Positions 45,403 to 53,136 of a stretch of 64,000 nucleotides of DNA are shown piece by piece; the first letter of the stretch is position 1; each line of letters starts with the position of its first letter. This stretch comes from Nitrosococcus watsonii C-113 (GTDB lineage: Bacteria > Pseudomonadota > Gammaproteobacteria > Nitrosococcales > Nitrosococcaceae): positions 2,758,001-2,822,000 of the forward strand of contig NC_014315.1 in the NCBI RefSeq assembly GCF_000143085.1, in the 5' to 3' direction. Position numbers and translations under genes: made by a program. The notes under the pieces are model-generated. The model worked only from the letters and a program-made list of their open reading frames with translations. It was not told where the DNA came from and made no database searches.

Positions 45403-46874
45403 CCTGCCGCCAGGCCCCGCGTGGTTTCCCGAATGATGCCCAACAGCCAACTTGGCAATATCCCTAGCAGCAGGGATAAAATCGTTAAGCTCCCCAGGAT
45501 CGCCAGCTTTCGTCCTTCCGGCTCCCGCATCGCCGCCGCCTGCGCGTGGGGCTCGCCCCAGAGCACCGAGATCACGATACGCAGATATAAACCCGTGGTG
45601 ATCACTAACGCCGCCAGGGTCACCCCGGCGACCCCGAAATTCCAGGAAACGGCCGCTCCCAGTAGTTGAAATTCCCCAATAAATCCCGAAAGTCCAGGCA
45701 ACCCTAACGAGCCGAACACCAGCACCCCAGTTAGCAAGGAAAAGACCGTTGCCTGGCGGGATAAGCCACTCAGCCGGCCCATCTCCCGCGTCCCCGTTTG
45801 ATCTTGAATCACGCCAACGGCGAAAAACATCCCTCCCGTCAGCAGGCCATGGCTAATGATCTGGTAAATGCCGCCATTTAGGGCCAATGCCTGCACGCTT
45901 GCAGTGGGCGCCAACACGGCCAGCGCCGCTGCCAGCATGATATACCCCATATGATTGATGGAGGTGTAGGCAATGAGGCGCTTTAGATCCTGCTGGGCCA
46001 GCGCGGCCAGTGCCCCGTAAACAAGGGAAATCAAGGCCAGCGCCAGCAACAGCCAAGCGTACTCCAACATTACCCGCGGCATAGTGGGCAGCATAATGGC
46101 GAGCAGGCCATACGCGCCCATCTTAAGTTGAATGCCAGCGAGCATCACGCTGCCTTCGGTGGGCGCTTCCACATGGGCATCGGGCAACCAGTTATGGAGG
46201 GGCACGGTAGGCAGTTTCACGCCAAAGCCAAGGAGCATTCCCAGCATGATCCAGCCGCCAGCCGTGCTCCCTTGGGCCAGGGGCTGGGCCTCGATGATGG
46301 TGGGCAACGAAAAAGTATGGGGCTCCATCAACAGATATAGCGCCAGAAAGCTTAGCAAAATCGCCAGACTAGCGGCCCGGGTATAGAGAAAAAATTTCAT
46401 GGCGGCGTAGCGGCGATCCTCATGACCCCAGAGGCCGATAATGAAATACATGGGCACCAAGCCCACTTCAAAGAAAAGATAAAATAGCAGTAAGTCTTGA
46501 GCGGCGAAGACCCCCAACAGGCCGGTGGCCATGAGCAGAAAGAGCGCGGCGTGGCCCTTGGGGCGATCGTCATTCCGCAGCACATAGACCATCACCGTAA
46601 CCAGCAACCACGCCGTCAGTAAAATCAGCGCCAGCGAAAAACCATTGACGCCCACATCGTAGGCCGCATTGACAGGCGGAATCCAAGGCAAGGTGGCGCG
46701 CCACTGCAATCCCGGCCGGGCGGCATCGAACCCGGTCAATAAACCTAAGGCGGCGGTAAAGGCCAGCAAGGCGCCCGCCAAAGCGACCCACCGAATCAGA
46801 AAAGGGCGTGAACGGGGCAGGATTAACACCACCAAGGCCGTGGCTAAGGGCAAAAAAATAGTCAAGCTCAACAT
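45399..46874 (-). CDS. nuoM: NuoM-like antiporter-type subunit
   Basis: 491 residues of the complex I NuoM family. Unlike its neighbours it keeps the usual charged residues: Glu in FFEVGLVPMYFIIG, Lys in GVKLPTVPLHNWLPDAHVEA, and Glu in GLSGFIGEFQLLG, aligning with E. coli Glu144, Lys234 and Glu407. A putative ion path is therefore intact. It is coupled to nuoN by ATGA and separated from nuoL by an IS605 element that begins 27 bp before its start. Confidence 0.92.
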   Translation of the reverse strand: MLSLTIFLPLATALVVLILPRSRPFLIRWVALAGALLAFTAALGLLTGFDAARPGLQWRATLPWIPPVNAAYDVGVNGFSLALILLTAWLLVTVMVYVLRNDDRPKGHAALFLLMATGLLGVFAAQDLLLFYLFFEVGLVPMYFIIGLWGHEDRRYAAMKFFLYTRAASLAILLSFLALYLLMEPHTFSLPTIIEAQPLAQGSTAGGWIMLGMLLGFGVKLPTVPLHNWLPDAHVEAPTEGSVMLAGIQLKMGAYGLLAIMLPTMPRVMLEYAWLLLALALISLVYGALAALAQQDLKRLIAYTSINHMGYIMLAAALAVLAPTASVQALALNGGIYQIISHGLLTGGMFFAVGVIQDQTGTREMGRLSGLSRQATVFSLLTGVLVFGSLGLPGLSGFIGEFQLLGAAVSWNFGVAGVTLAALVITTGLYLRIVISVLWGEPHAQAAAMREPEGRKLAILGSLTILSLLLGILPSWLLGIIRETTRGLAAG

Positions 46875-46996
46875 GAATTGAGATACCTTGCCATAAATTA
46901 CGCCGCGCGGGGACTACCGACTTTAGGCGGCAGAGGAAGCGCGGCCCTCCGTAAGGTTGTTTGCAGTATATGTCTGCCGGATGTATAATTACCGGC

Positions 46997-47392
46997 ATGA
47001 CTCGTTACGCCAAAAATGCCGGCGCAGTGTTTGCGCTCAAATATCACCTGGTTTGGTGCCCCAAATACCGTCGCAGTGTATTGGTTGATGGCGTCGCCAA
47101 GCGGCTGGGCCAGTTGATTCGAGAAGTCGCAAGTGAGTTTGAAATGACCGTGCATGCGATGGAGATCATGCCAGATCAGGTGCATCTGTTCGTTGAGTCT
47201 GATCCACGCTGGTGCGTTGCCGAGATAGTTAATCGTTTTAAAGGGCGAAGCAGCCGCGTCTTGCGTTCCGAATTTCCGGTTTTGCGCAGCCGCTTGCCGA
47301 CCCTGTGGAGCCGCAGTTACTACGCGGGCACGGTAGGCCGCGTGTCCGAGGCGACCGTGCGCCGTTATATTGAGAACCAGGTCGGCAAGTAG
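46997..47392 (+). CDS. tnpA: IS200/IS605 TnpA (Y1 HUH transposase), HUH motif altered
   Basis: 131 residues: KYHLVWCPKYRRSVL at the N-terminus, IMPDQVHLFVE at 58-66 and the nucleophile Tyr124 in VRRYIENQ. The usual His-hydrophobic-His pair at the metal site (commonly PDHVHL) reads Gln61-Val-His63, a change reachable by one base (CAC or CAT to CAG). If the alignment is right, metal binding and thus single-strand transposition would be weakened or lost. Start taken at 46997; the frame is open upstream. It ends immediately before tnpB. Confidence 0.87.
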   Translation: MTRYAKNAGAVFALKYHLVWCPKYRRSVLVDGVAKRLGQLIREVASEFEMTVHAMEIMPDQVHLFVESDPRWCVAEIVNRFKGRSSRVLRSEFPVLRSRLPTLWSRSYYAGTVGRVSEATVRRYIENQVGK

Positions 47393-48511
47393 ATGATCAA
47401 GGCGTTTAAATACCGTCTTTATCCAAACGCCCATCAAGCGCGCGAGCTTGAAATCATGCTCGAAACGCATCGACGTTTGTATAACGAATGCCTGGCTCAA
47501 CGAAAAGAGCGCTTTGAGACCGCCCAAGAAAGCGTGAAGTACACGCAGCAATCGGCTTGGTTTAAATCCGCTCGCGGCGCTAACGATTGGTACGCTCTGC
47601 TTAATTTCTCCTCTGCCCAGGCCACGATGAGACGCCTGGATAAAGCCTTCCAAGCGTTCTTCCGGCGCATTAAGGCCGGTGGAAAGCCCGGTTATCCGCG
47701 CTTCAAGGCCCGGGGCCGCTTCGATAGCTGGACATACCCAGCGCACGGCGACGGCGCATGGTTGCTCAATGGCAAGCTGCGCCTTCAGCACCTTGGTGTG
47801 GTTAAGGTGCGCCAGCATCGCCCTGTAGAGGGTACGGTCAAAACCGTGCAGCTCAAGAATGAAGCCGGGAAATGGTTCGTCGTTGCCAGTTGCGATGTTG
47901 GCGCTGCGCCACCGCCGCGAGCCAGTGAGACGGCTGTCGGCATTGATGTCGGATTGGAATACTTCCTGTCCACCGATCAAGGCGAACACGTTGATAACCC
48001 GCGTTATCAAAAAGAAGCGTTGCGCCAGTTGCGGGTTGCTGGGCGTGCTGTTTCGCGCAAGAAAAAAGGCAGCCGGAACCGACGCAAAGCGGTTGCCAGA
48101 TTGCGTGCTGTACATGCGCACGTAGCCAACAAAAGGCGGGACCACCACAAAGTGGCCCGCGATTTGGTGAGTCGATACGCCTTCATCGCGGCGGAAAGCC
48201 TGACCGTGAGAAACATAGTCAGAAATCGCCGGTTGAGTCGGTCGATTTCGGATGCTGGCTGGCGCCAGTTTCTGAACATACTCCGCGCCAAGGCTAAAAG
48301 CGCCGGGTCGGTGTTGGTTGAAGTTCCTCCGCAGGGCACGTCGCAAGCGTGTTCCGGGTGCGGCGCAATGGTGCGCAAAGCGCTGTCCGTGCGCATGCAC
48401 CAGTGCCTGGAGTGCGGCCTGATCCTGCAAAGAGATGTCAACGCCGCCAGTAATATCCTGGCCCGTGGCCCGGCTCGGATGGAGCCTGTGCAGCTTAACG
48501 TGGCGCAATAG
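47393..48511 (+). CDS. tnpB: TnpB RNA-guided nuclease
   Basis: 372 residues. N-terminal OrfB helix-turn-helix region (AFKYRLYPNAHQARELE); RuvC-like acidic residues at GIDVGLEYF, AAESLTVRNI and LQRDVNAASNI; and a zinc ribbon with CSGCG and CLECG. All three acidic positions and the four Cys are present, so it looks active. Family knowledge: TnpB uses an omega RNA from its 3' end and cleaves DNA next to a TAM, which promotes retention of the element. Here the TAM would be TTAC-like. Confidence 0.92.
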   Translation: MIKAFKYRLYPNAHQARELEIMLETHRRLYNECLAQRKERFETAQESVKYTQQSAWFKSARGANDWYALLNFSSAQATMRRLDKAFQAFFRRIKAGGKPGYPRFKARGRFDSWTYPAHGDGAWLLNGKLRLQHLGVVKVRQHRPVEGTVKTVQLKNEAGKWFVVASCDVGAAPPPRASETAVGIDVGLEYFLSTDQGEHVDNPRYQKEALRQLRVAGRAVSRKKKGSRNRRKAVARLRAVHAHVANKRRDHHKVARDLVSRYAFIAAESLTVRNIVRNRRLSRSISDAGWRQFLNILRAKAKSAGSVLVEVPPQGTSQACSGCGAMVRKALSVRMHQCLECGLILQRDVNAASNILARGPARMEPVQLNVAQ

Positions 48512-48559
48512 CGCGTGCGTGCCACAAGAAGCCGTCTGCTTTAGCTGACGGTGCATCAC
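48512..48559 (+). ncRNA. Probable omega RNA 3' end / right-end hairpin
   Basis: Downstream of the tnpB stop, CCGTC...GACGG (48532-48551) forms the right-end hairpin with inner GC pairs and a TTTA loop, followed by GCATCAC. In this family the 3' part of the tnpB transcript is the omega RNA scaffold, and the guide is read from flanking DNA past the end. Here that would be the 3' end of nuoL. Confidence 0.55.
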
Positions 48560-50518
48560 TTAGTCATTCCCCGCCAGCAATAGCCCAACCGCGACAATCC
48601 CGACGCCTATCAGAAAGATGAAAGCGAACACGCTCAAAGTATAAAGATAAAGCTTGCCGCTCTGGGAGGAGCGCAGCTTCTGCCCACCCCATTGAAAAAA
48701 GCCCGCCAAGCGGTCATGACCCGCACCCCATATTGCTGACTCAAAGCGTGCCGCTGCCTCGCCAGCCGCCATAGCTGTGTCCCTGCTAGCGCGGGCAGCC
48801 CCATTGAAAAAGCTTTCGTAAAGCAGAACGCCCTTGGCTAGCAACAACGCCCCGGTAGCAAAAAACCGCCCTGACCTATCAACATGCCGTTCCAACCTAG
48901 CCAGTGTCACCGCCCCTGCTATGGCAGTGCGGGCTGTCACAGCGACCAGGCCATAAATGATAACAGCCAGTCTGCTAGGCCAGCGGCCAAGGGCGGGCGC
49001 CGGCCCCCGCTGGTAAACCCGCCCCGCGCCTAGTCCTAAGCCGATGAGGCTTGCCAGAACAGCGCCCTGGGACCAGGCACCACTTAAGGCCGCACTACTA
49101 GCCGCAAAAGGCAGCATGGCCTCGATGGGAGTTTTAATCAGCGCCCCGAGCCCGGCGGCAGCCAGGGCCAAACCCAGGGCAGGCCCAACCAGCGCTACGG
49201 ATTCGCGCGAGTTTGCCGGCGTGGCCGTCCGCGGCGTAACCCCAAAAGTAGCCATGGTAGCCCGGCCTATATAGATTCCAGCCAGTAAAGTCAACACCAG
49301 CATGATGATTCCCCAGGCGGCATGGACGGAGATGGCCTGCCTTAATAGATGCTCCCCGCTCCAATAGCCCGACAACAGCGGAAAACCCGCCAGCGCGAGG
49401 GCAGAGGCAAGGAAGGCGCCCGCCGTCCACGGCAAGCGCTTTCCCAGCCCGCCAAGCCGGCGCAGATCCCGGGTGCCCGTGGCCCGCTCCAGCGCGCCGG
49501 CGCTAAGAAAAAGCGCTGATTTAAAAGTAGCGTGGACGGTCAAATGAAAAGCCGCCGCCAGCGGCCCCCCCAGCCCTAGCGCGAGCATCATCTCCCCCAG
49601 TTGGGAAACGGTGGACCAAGCAAGAAGGCGCTTTAGATCGTATTGGGCGGTAGCCACCAAGGCGGCGATCAAAGCGGTGAAGGCGCCAACCCCCAACACC
49701 ACTGCTAAGGCCAAGGGCGTATGTTCAAACAAGGGAAACAGCCGCAGCACCAGAAATACTCCCGCGGCGGCCATGGTGGCTGAGTGAATCAGGGCCGATA
49801 CCGGCGTTGGCCCCGCCATCGCTTCCGGAAGCCAAGCGGTCAAGGGCAATTGGGCGCTTTTTCCCATAGCTGCAAGGAAAAACAGCAGGGCCAGCCCATT
49901 GAGCGTCCCGGTGGTAAAAACGCCATTTTCCACCTGCGCAAAAAAAAGCGGCAATTGGGTCGTGCCGGTGATTGTCAGGACCCAAAGCCAGCCGAGCAGC
50001 AGGCCCATATCCGCGAGCCGGGTCATGAGCAGCGCCTTAATGGCCGCTTGCCGGGCCTTGGTCTGGCCATGGCGCTGGCCAATTAAAGCAAACGAGGCCA
50101 GCCCTACCCCTTCCCAAGCGATAAATAGCAGTAGCAACGACTGGCTCAGCACCAGGAGCAGCATCATCCCTACAAAAAAGCTCAGCCAGGCGAAAAATCG
50201 TTGGCGGCCCCCTTCATCAGCCATGTAGGACACGGAATAAACGGCCACGGGCAGCGCAATCCAGGCGACTAGCGTAGCCATCCACCAGCCCAGGCTATCG
50301 GCCGCCAGGCTTAGCGTCAGCGCAAAGCGGCCTACCGTGAACCAGGTCAGTGTCATCTCAGTGTCGGTGCCGGACAAGGGCAGCATCGCCAAGGCGGCGA
50401 TAAAAATCCCCCCGAGCGCAAGTCCGCCCCCCCGGTCTGGCAGCCAGCGCCCGCCAAGGGCAATCAGCGCCGCCATGAATAGGGGAGCAAAGGGCGCTAG
50501 CAGCAACAATGCCGTCAT
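48560..50518 (-). CDS. nuoL: NuoL-like antiporter-type subunit
   Basis: 652 residues of the complex I NuoL family with the long C-terminal lateral helix region. Glu136 (FIAWEGVGL), Lys220 (GKSAQLPLTAWLPEAM) and the HATFKSALFL block are kept. In TM12 the usual S-K-D-E of E. coli aligns with GYWSGEHLL at 384-392, so the terminal Lys (399 in E. coli) is Gly388 with Glu beside it. Its ATG overlaps the nuoK stop. Its stop touches the IS605 element. Confidence 0.93.
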   Translation of the reverse strand: MTALLLLAPFAPLFMAALIALGGRWLPDRGGGLALGGIFIAALAMLPLSGTDTEMTLTWFTVGRFALTLSLAADSLGWWMATLVAWIALPVAVYSVSYMADEGGRQRFFAWLSFFVGMMLLLVLSQSLLLLFIAWEGVGLASFALIGQRHGQTKARQAAIKALLMTRLADMGLLLGWLWVLTITGTTQLPLFFAQVENGVFTTGTLNGLALLFFLAAMGKSAQLPLTAWLPEAMAGPTPVSALIHSATMAAAGVFLVLRLFPLFEHTPLALAVVLGVGAFTALIAALVATAQYDLKRLLAWSTVSQLGEMMLALGLGGPLAAAFHLTVHATFKSALFLSAGALERATGTRDLRRLGGLGKRLPWTAGAFLASALALAGFPLLSGYWSGEHLLRQAISVHAAWGIIMLVLTLLAGIYIGRATMATFGVTPRTATPANSRESVALVGPALGLALAAAGLGALIKTPIEAMLPFAASSAALSGAWSQGAVLASLIGLGLGAGRVYQRGPAPALGRWPSRLAVIIYGLVAVTARTAIAGAVTLARLERHVDRSGRFFATGALLLAKGVLLYESFFNGAARASRDTAMAAGEAAARFESAIWGAGHDRLAGFFQWGGQKLRSSQSGKLYLYTLSVFAFIFLIGVGIVAVGLLLAGND

Positions 50519-50829
50519 CCTTTCAGCGCTTTATATTTATCCACTTGTACGGTTTGATGGCGGCGATAGAGCAACATCATGATGGCCAAGCCGATGGCCA
50601 TTTCAATGGCGCCAATGGTCACAATGATAATCACGAAAATTTGGCCGGAGTAATCCTGGGGAGCGGTGAAACGCCAAAACGCCACCAGATTTAATCCTGT
50701 GGCATTCAGCAATAGTTCAATTCCCATGAGCACCATCACCGCGGTACGCTGGGCGATGATGGCATAGAGTCCAATGGCGAACAGCACCGCCGCTACCAGT
50801 AAAAAAGCAGTTAAGGGAATCGCAATCAT
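50515..50829 (-). CDS. nuoK: NuoK-like subunit
   Basis: 104 residues, three membrane helices. The two buried Glu of the family are kept: MGIELLLNATGLN near residue 37 and IGAIEMAIGLAIM near residue 76. Normal length. It overlaps nuoL by ATGA and lies 48 bp after nuoJ. In canonical complex I this subunit forms part of the E-channel linking the quinone arm to the antiporter subunits. Confidence 0.94.
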   Translation of the reverse strand: MIAIPLTAFLLVAAVLFAIGLYAIIAQRTAVMVLMGIELLLNATGLNLVAFWRFTAPQDYSGQIFVIIIVTIGAIEMAIGLAIMMLLYRRHQTVQVDKYKALKG

Positions 50830-50877
50830 GGGGTCATCTTTTCTCCCATATACATACGGATAAGCGCAACAAAAATT

Positions 50878-51663
50878 TTATTTTTCCGTCTCCTGGTCGG
50901 GTTCGGCCGTCTCAAAGGGAGAATCAGTTTTAATGGGAGCAGGAGGCGCGTCTACCGCAGCCTGGAGGTCCTCCCTCTGGGTCGGGTCAGGATGCTTGCC
51001 AGGGCGTTGCAGCATAACAGCGCCAAAAATACCCAGCAGAATTAATAAACCCGCCCCTTCAAAGGCAAGCATGTATTTATCCATGAGCAAGTGACCAATC
51101 CGCCGGGGCGAGTCTTGGTCCGGCATTTGCCTGACTACCGCCCAGTGGGGTCGCCATAGTAAAAGCGCAATCAGTAAAGCGCCGATGCCCACGGACAGCA
51201 GGGCGGCCGCGCGCTTAACGGGGGTAAACATGGACATATCATCATTGCCGTGGTTTCCTTCCTTCTCCCCTTCTTCCTCGTGGTTGCCCTTATCGGGGGA
51301 AGAATCATCCTTATTTCCATCCGCTTTGGATTGAGGGGAGCGGGCCAAGCCCAGGCTAAAGAACCACTCGGGGCCCCGAAGCCGCATGTGAGTGCTCATC
51401 ATCGCGCCGCCGGGATCGCCGCTGAACAGCAGCATGAACAAAATCATCACCAACATACCGCCGATGTACATCATGATTTGCAATAGGGCTAGCAAGTCAG
51501 CAAGCAGCAAAATAAATAAGCCCGCCACCCCTATGAAAGAGGCCATCAGAAAAATACCGCTGCGAAACATGCTCATGGTGGTGGCCATGCCCAAGGCTCC
51601 GGCGATGCTGATAAAAGCAAAGATCCCAAACGTAATCCATTGCAGAACCGGACTCACTTCCAT
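50878..51663 (-). CDS. nuoJ: NuoJ-like subunit with a charged insertion
   Basis: 261 residues, longer than typical NuoJ (roughly 170-200). The core helices and the TM3 motif MMYIGGMLVMILFMLLFSG are present. Between the third and fourth membrane segments, about residues 108-146, lies a highly charged Lys/Asp/Glu/His/Asn-rich stretch (KADGNKDDSSPDKGNHEEEG). There is also an extended acidic C-terminal tail. It abuts nuoH without a gap. The insertion may be a docking surface, which is inference. Confidence 0.9.
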   Translation of the reverse strand: MEVSPVLQWITFGIFAFISIAGALGMATTMSMFRSGIFLMASFIGVAGLFILLLADLLALLQIMMYIGGMLVMILFMLLFSGDPGGAMMSTHMRLRGPEWFFSLGLARSPQSKADGNKDDSSPDKGNHEEEGEKEGNHGNDDMSMFTPVKRAAALLSVGIGALLIALLLWRPHWAVVRQMPDQDSPRRIGHLLMDKYMLAFEGAGLLILLGIFGAVMLQRPGKHPDPTQREDLQAAVDAPPAPIKTDSPFETAEPDQETEK

Positions 51664-52596
51664 TTAGTAGTCTGCGCCTGGAGAAAAGGGTTCTTGACCG
51701 ACGCCTAGCAGGATTAATCCGCCCACGATGAGCACATTAAGCAAGCCCACCGGGATAAGAATTTTCCATGACAGCATGAGTATCTCAGCCGTGCTTAGCA
51801 GCCGCGCCTGACGGCCCAACCAAACCATAAGGGCCATGAGCCCCACGGTCTTGATGACCATCCAAACCGGCCCCGGCAAAAGCGGGCCGCTATAGCCCCC
51901 CAGAAAAATAACCGCCCCCATGGCGGCGACCACAAACAGCACCCCCGACAGGGCCAGCCGCCAGAGCAAACCTTTCCAGCCGCCAAACACCCCGAGCACG
52001 CCCCGGTTGAGGAGCTCGGCGAAAGGCTCCAGAAAAGGCGCCCGATACGTTTGTATCAAGCCGGTGGCCACATAAAGGGCAAAACCAAGGGGCTGGGGAA
52101 TGAGGTACCAGAGTTGAGCGTTGGCCTGCGCCTCAACAATATTCACCGTCGATAAGGAGCGGGCCATCATAATCGGCCCGATAATCGCCAACCCGAGCGG
52201 GATTACATAGGCAATCAATTGGGCGATAGTCCGGTAACAGGCTTCCACGCTAGCGGGCGTATTGGCGCCCCATCCCCCCAGCGCGATGCCGAGCACCACA
52301 AAGTCCACCACTACAATGAAATAAAAAAGCCCGATATTGACATCATTGCCTACTAGGGAAGGGCTAAAGGGAATGCAGACCATGGCCCAGCTCACGCCCA
52401 TAAACGCAATGACCGGTCCGGCATAATAGAGCCAGGGATCGGATTGAGTTAACCGCACATCGGCAGCAATTTTTACCGGACTTGCCGGTCCCCGCTCGCT
52501 ACCAGCGCCAAGCCAGTTAGGCTCCAGCCAGGCGGTAAGCCACGCCCCCGCCAAAAGGGCGAGCAACGGTGCCAGAACGCTCATCATCACTCCCAT
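51664..52596 (-). CDS. nuoH: NuoH-like subunit lacking quinone-chamber motifs
   Basis: 310 residues. Order and fold match NuoH (GIALGGWGANTPASVEACYR, then TIAQLIAYVIPLGL), but family hallmarks are degraded. SYE is AYV (Glu to Val131). ETNRPPFDLPEAESELV is reduced to QTYRAPFLEPFAELL. The N-terminal NRxGPNR(V/A)GP loop is not recognisable. These segments normally line the quinone tunnel and contact NuoB/NuoD. The first ATG overlaps nuoA by 10 bp; an ATG at 52587 overlapping the nuoA stop is equally likely. Confidence 0.88.
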   Translation of the reverse strand: MGVMMSVLAPLLALLAGAWLTAWLEPNWLGAGSERGPASPVKIAADVRLTQSDPWLYYAGPVIAFMGVSWAMVCIPFSPSLVGNDVNIGLFYFIVVVDFVVLGIALGGWGANTPASVEACYRTIAQLIAYVIPLGLAIIGPIMMARSLSTVNIVEAQANAQLWYLIPQPLGFALYVATGLIQTYRAPFLEPFAELLNRGVLGVFGGWKGLLWRLALSGVLFVVAAMGAVIFLGGYSGPLLPGPVWMVIKTVGLMALMVWLGRQARLLSTAEILMLSWKILIPVGLLNVLIVGGLILLGVGQEPFSPGADY

Positions 52597-52904
52597 TTCA
52601 ATCCACCCATTCCCCAGGCATAGGCAATACCGCCGCTCAGCAATGCGATAAAGACCAGCATATCGAGAAAAGCTTTTAGTCCAATCTCCGCGAATACCAC
52701 CGCCCAGGGATACATAAAAATCATCTCCATATCGAAGGCCACAAAAATAAGCGCATAAGTTGTAAAACCGAAACGATATTTTTTCCAGGAATCGGGCGCT
52801 GACAACGATTCGCTGGGAGGACGCCAGAAGGCGGCGGCCAGCAGCGACACTCCCAGGGCGGACAGTCCAATAAGCGCGACAATGGTGTAAGTTTGCAAAA
52901 TCAT
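52587..52904 (-). CDS. nuoA: NuoA-like subunit lacking the ECG loop
   Basis: 105 residues, three membrane helices. TM2 has the family signature AFDMEMIFMYPWAV near 56-69. The TM1-TM2 loop, which normally carries YECG and faces the quinone site, reads PDSWKKYRFGFTTYALIF here, with no Cys. It is the first gene of the cluster. No nuoB precedes or follows it: upstream is a plus-strand PRC/LysM gene. Confidence 0.9.
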   Translation of the reverse strand: MILQTYTIVALIGLSALGVSLLAAAFWRPPSESLSAPDSWKKYRFGFTTYALIFVAFDMEMIFMYPWAVVFAEIGLKAFLDMLVFIALLSGGIAYAWGMGGLKWE

Positions 52905-53136
52905 TTTTATATTTGATCGCGTTAAGGAGCGGCGTATTTAAGAATTAAAGACAGGCAATCACAATAAATCTACTTTTAATTTTTGGTGCGTTCGGTATTA
53001 AAAGCCGGGGCCTTTGCGACGCATCGTTTTTAATCGCTATATCTAAGGGTTTTCCCGTATAGAAAATTCCTTAACCCGAAATAGGCTTAAGTTAGTAATC
53101 GCCTACTTTTTGTTAGAACAAGAGGAAAATATCATT

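Larger units (their letters stand above)
46902..48559 (+). mobile_element. IS200/IS605-family element between nuoL and nuoM
   Basis: The element starts after TTAC (46898-46901), the usual cleavage tetranucleotide, and ends GCATCAC at 48559, one base before the nuoL stop codon. Subterminal imperfect hairpins with the same TTTA loop are at 46917-46930 (left) and 48532-48551 (right). It has no long terminal repeats and no target duplication, as expected for single-strand transposition. Without it, nuoL and nuoM would be about 30 bp apart. tnpA and tnpB run opposite to nuo. Confidence 0.88.

Noticed and set aside
46898-48559. A 553-codon open frame on the minus strand spanning the whole IS605 element
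   Set aside because: It is antisense to tnpA and tnpB, which have clear catalytic motifs. It shows no family resemblance, and its length follows from the G+C-rich codon pattern of tnpB.
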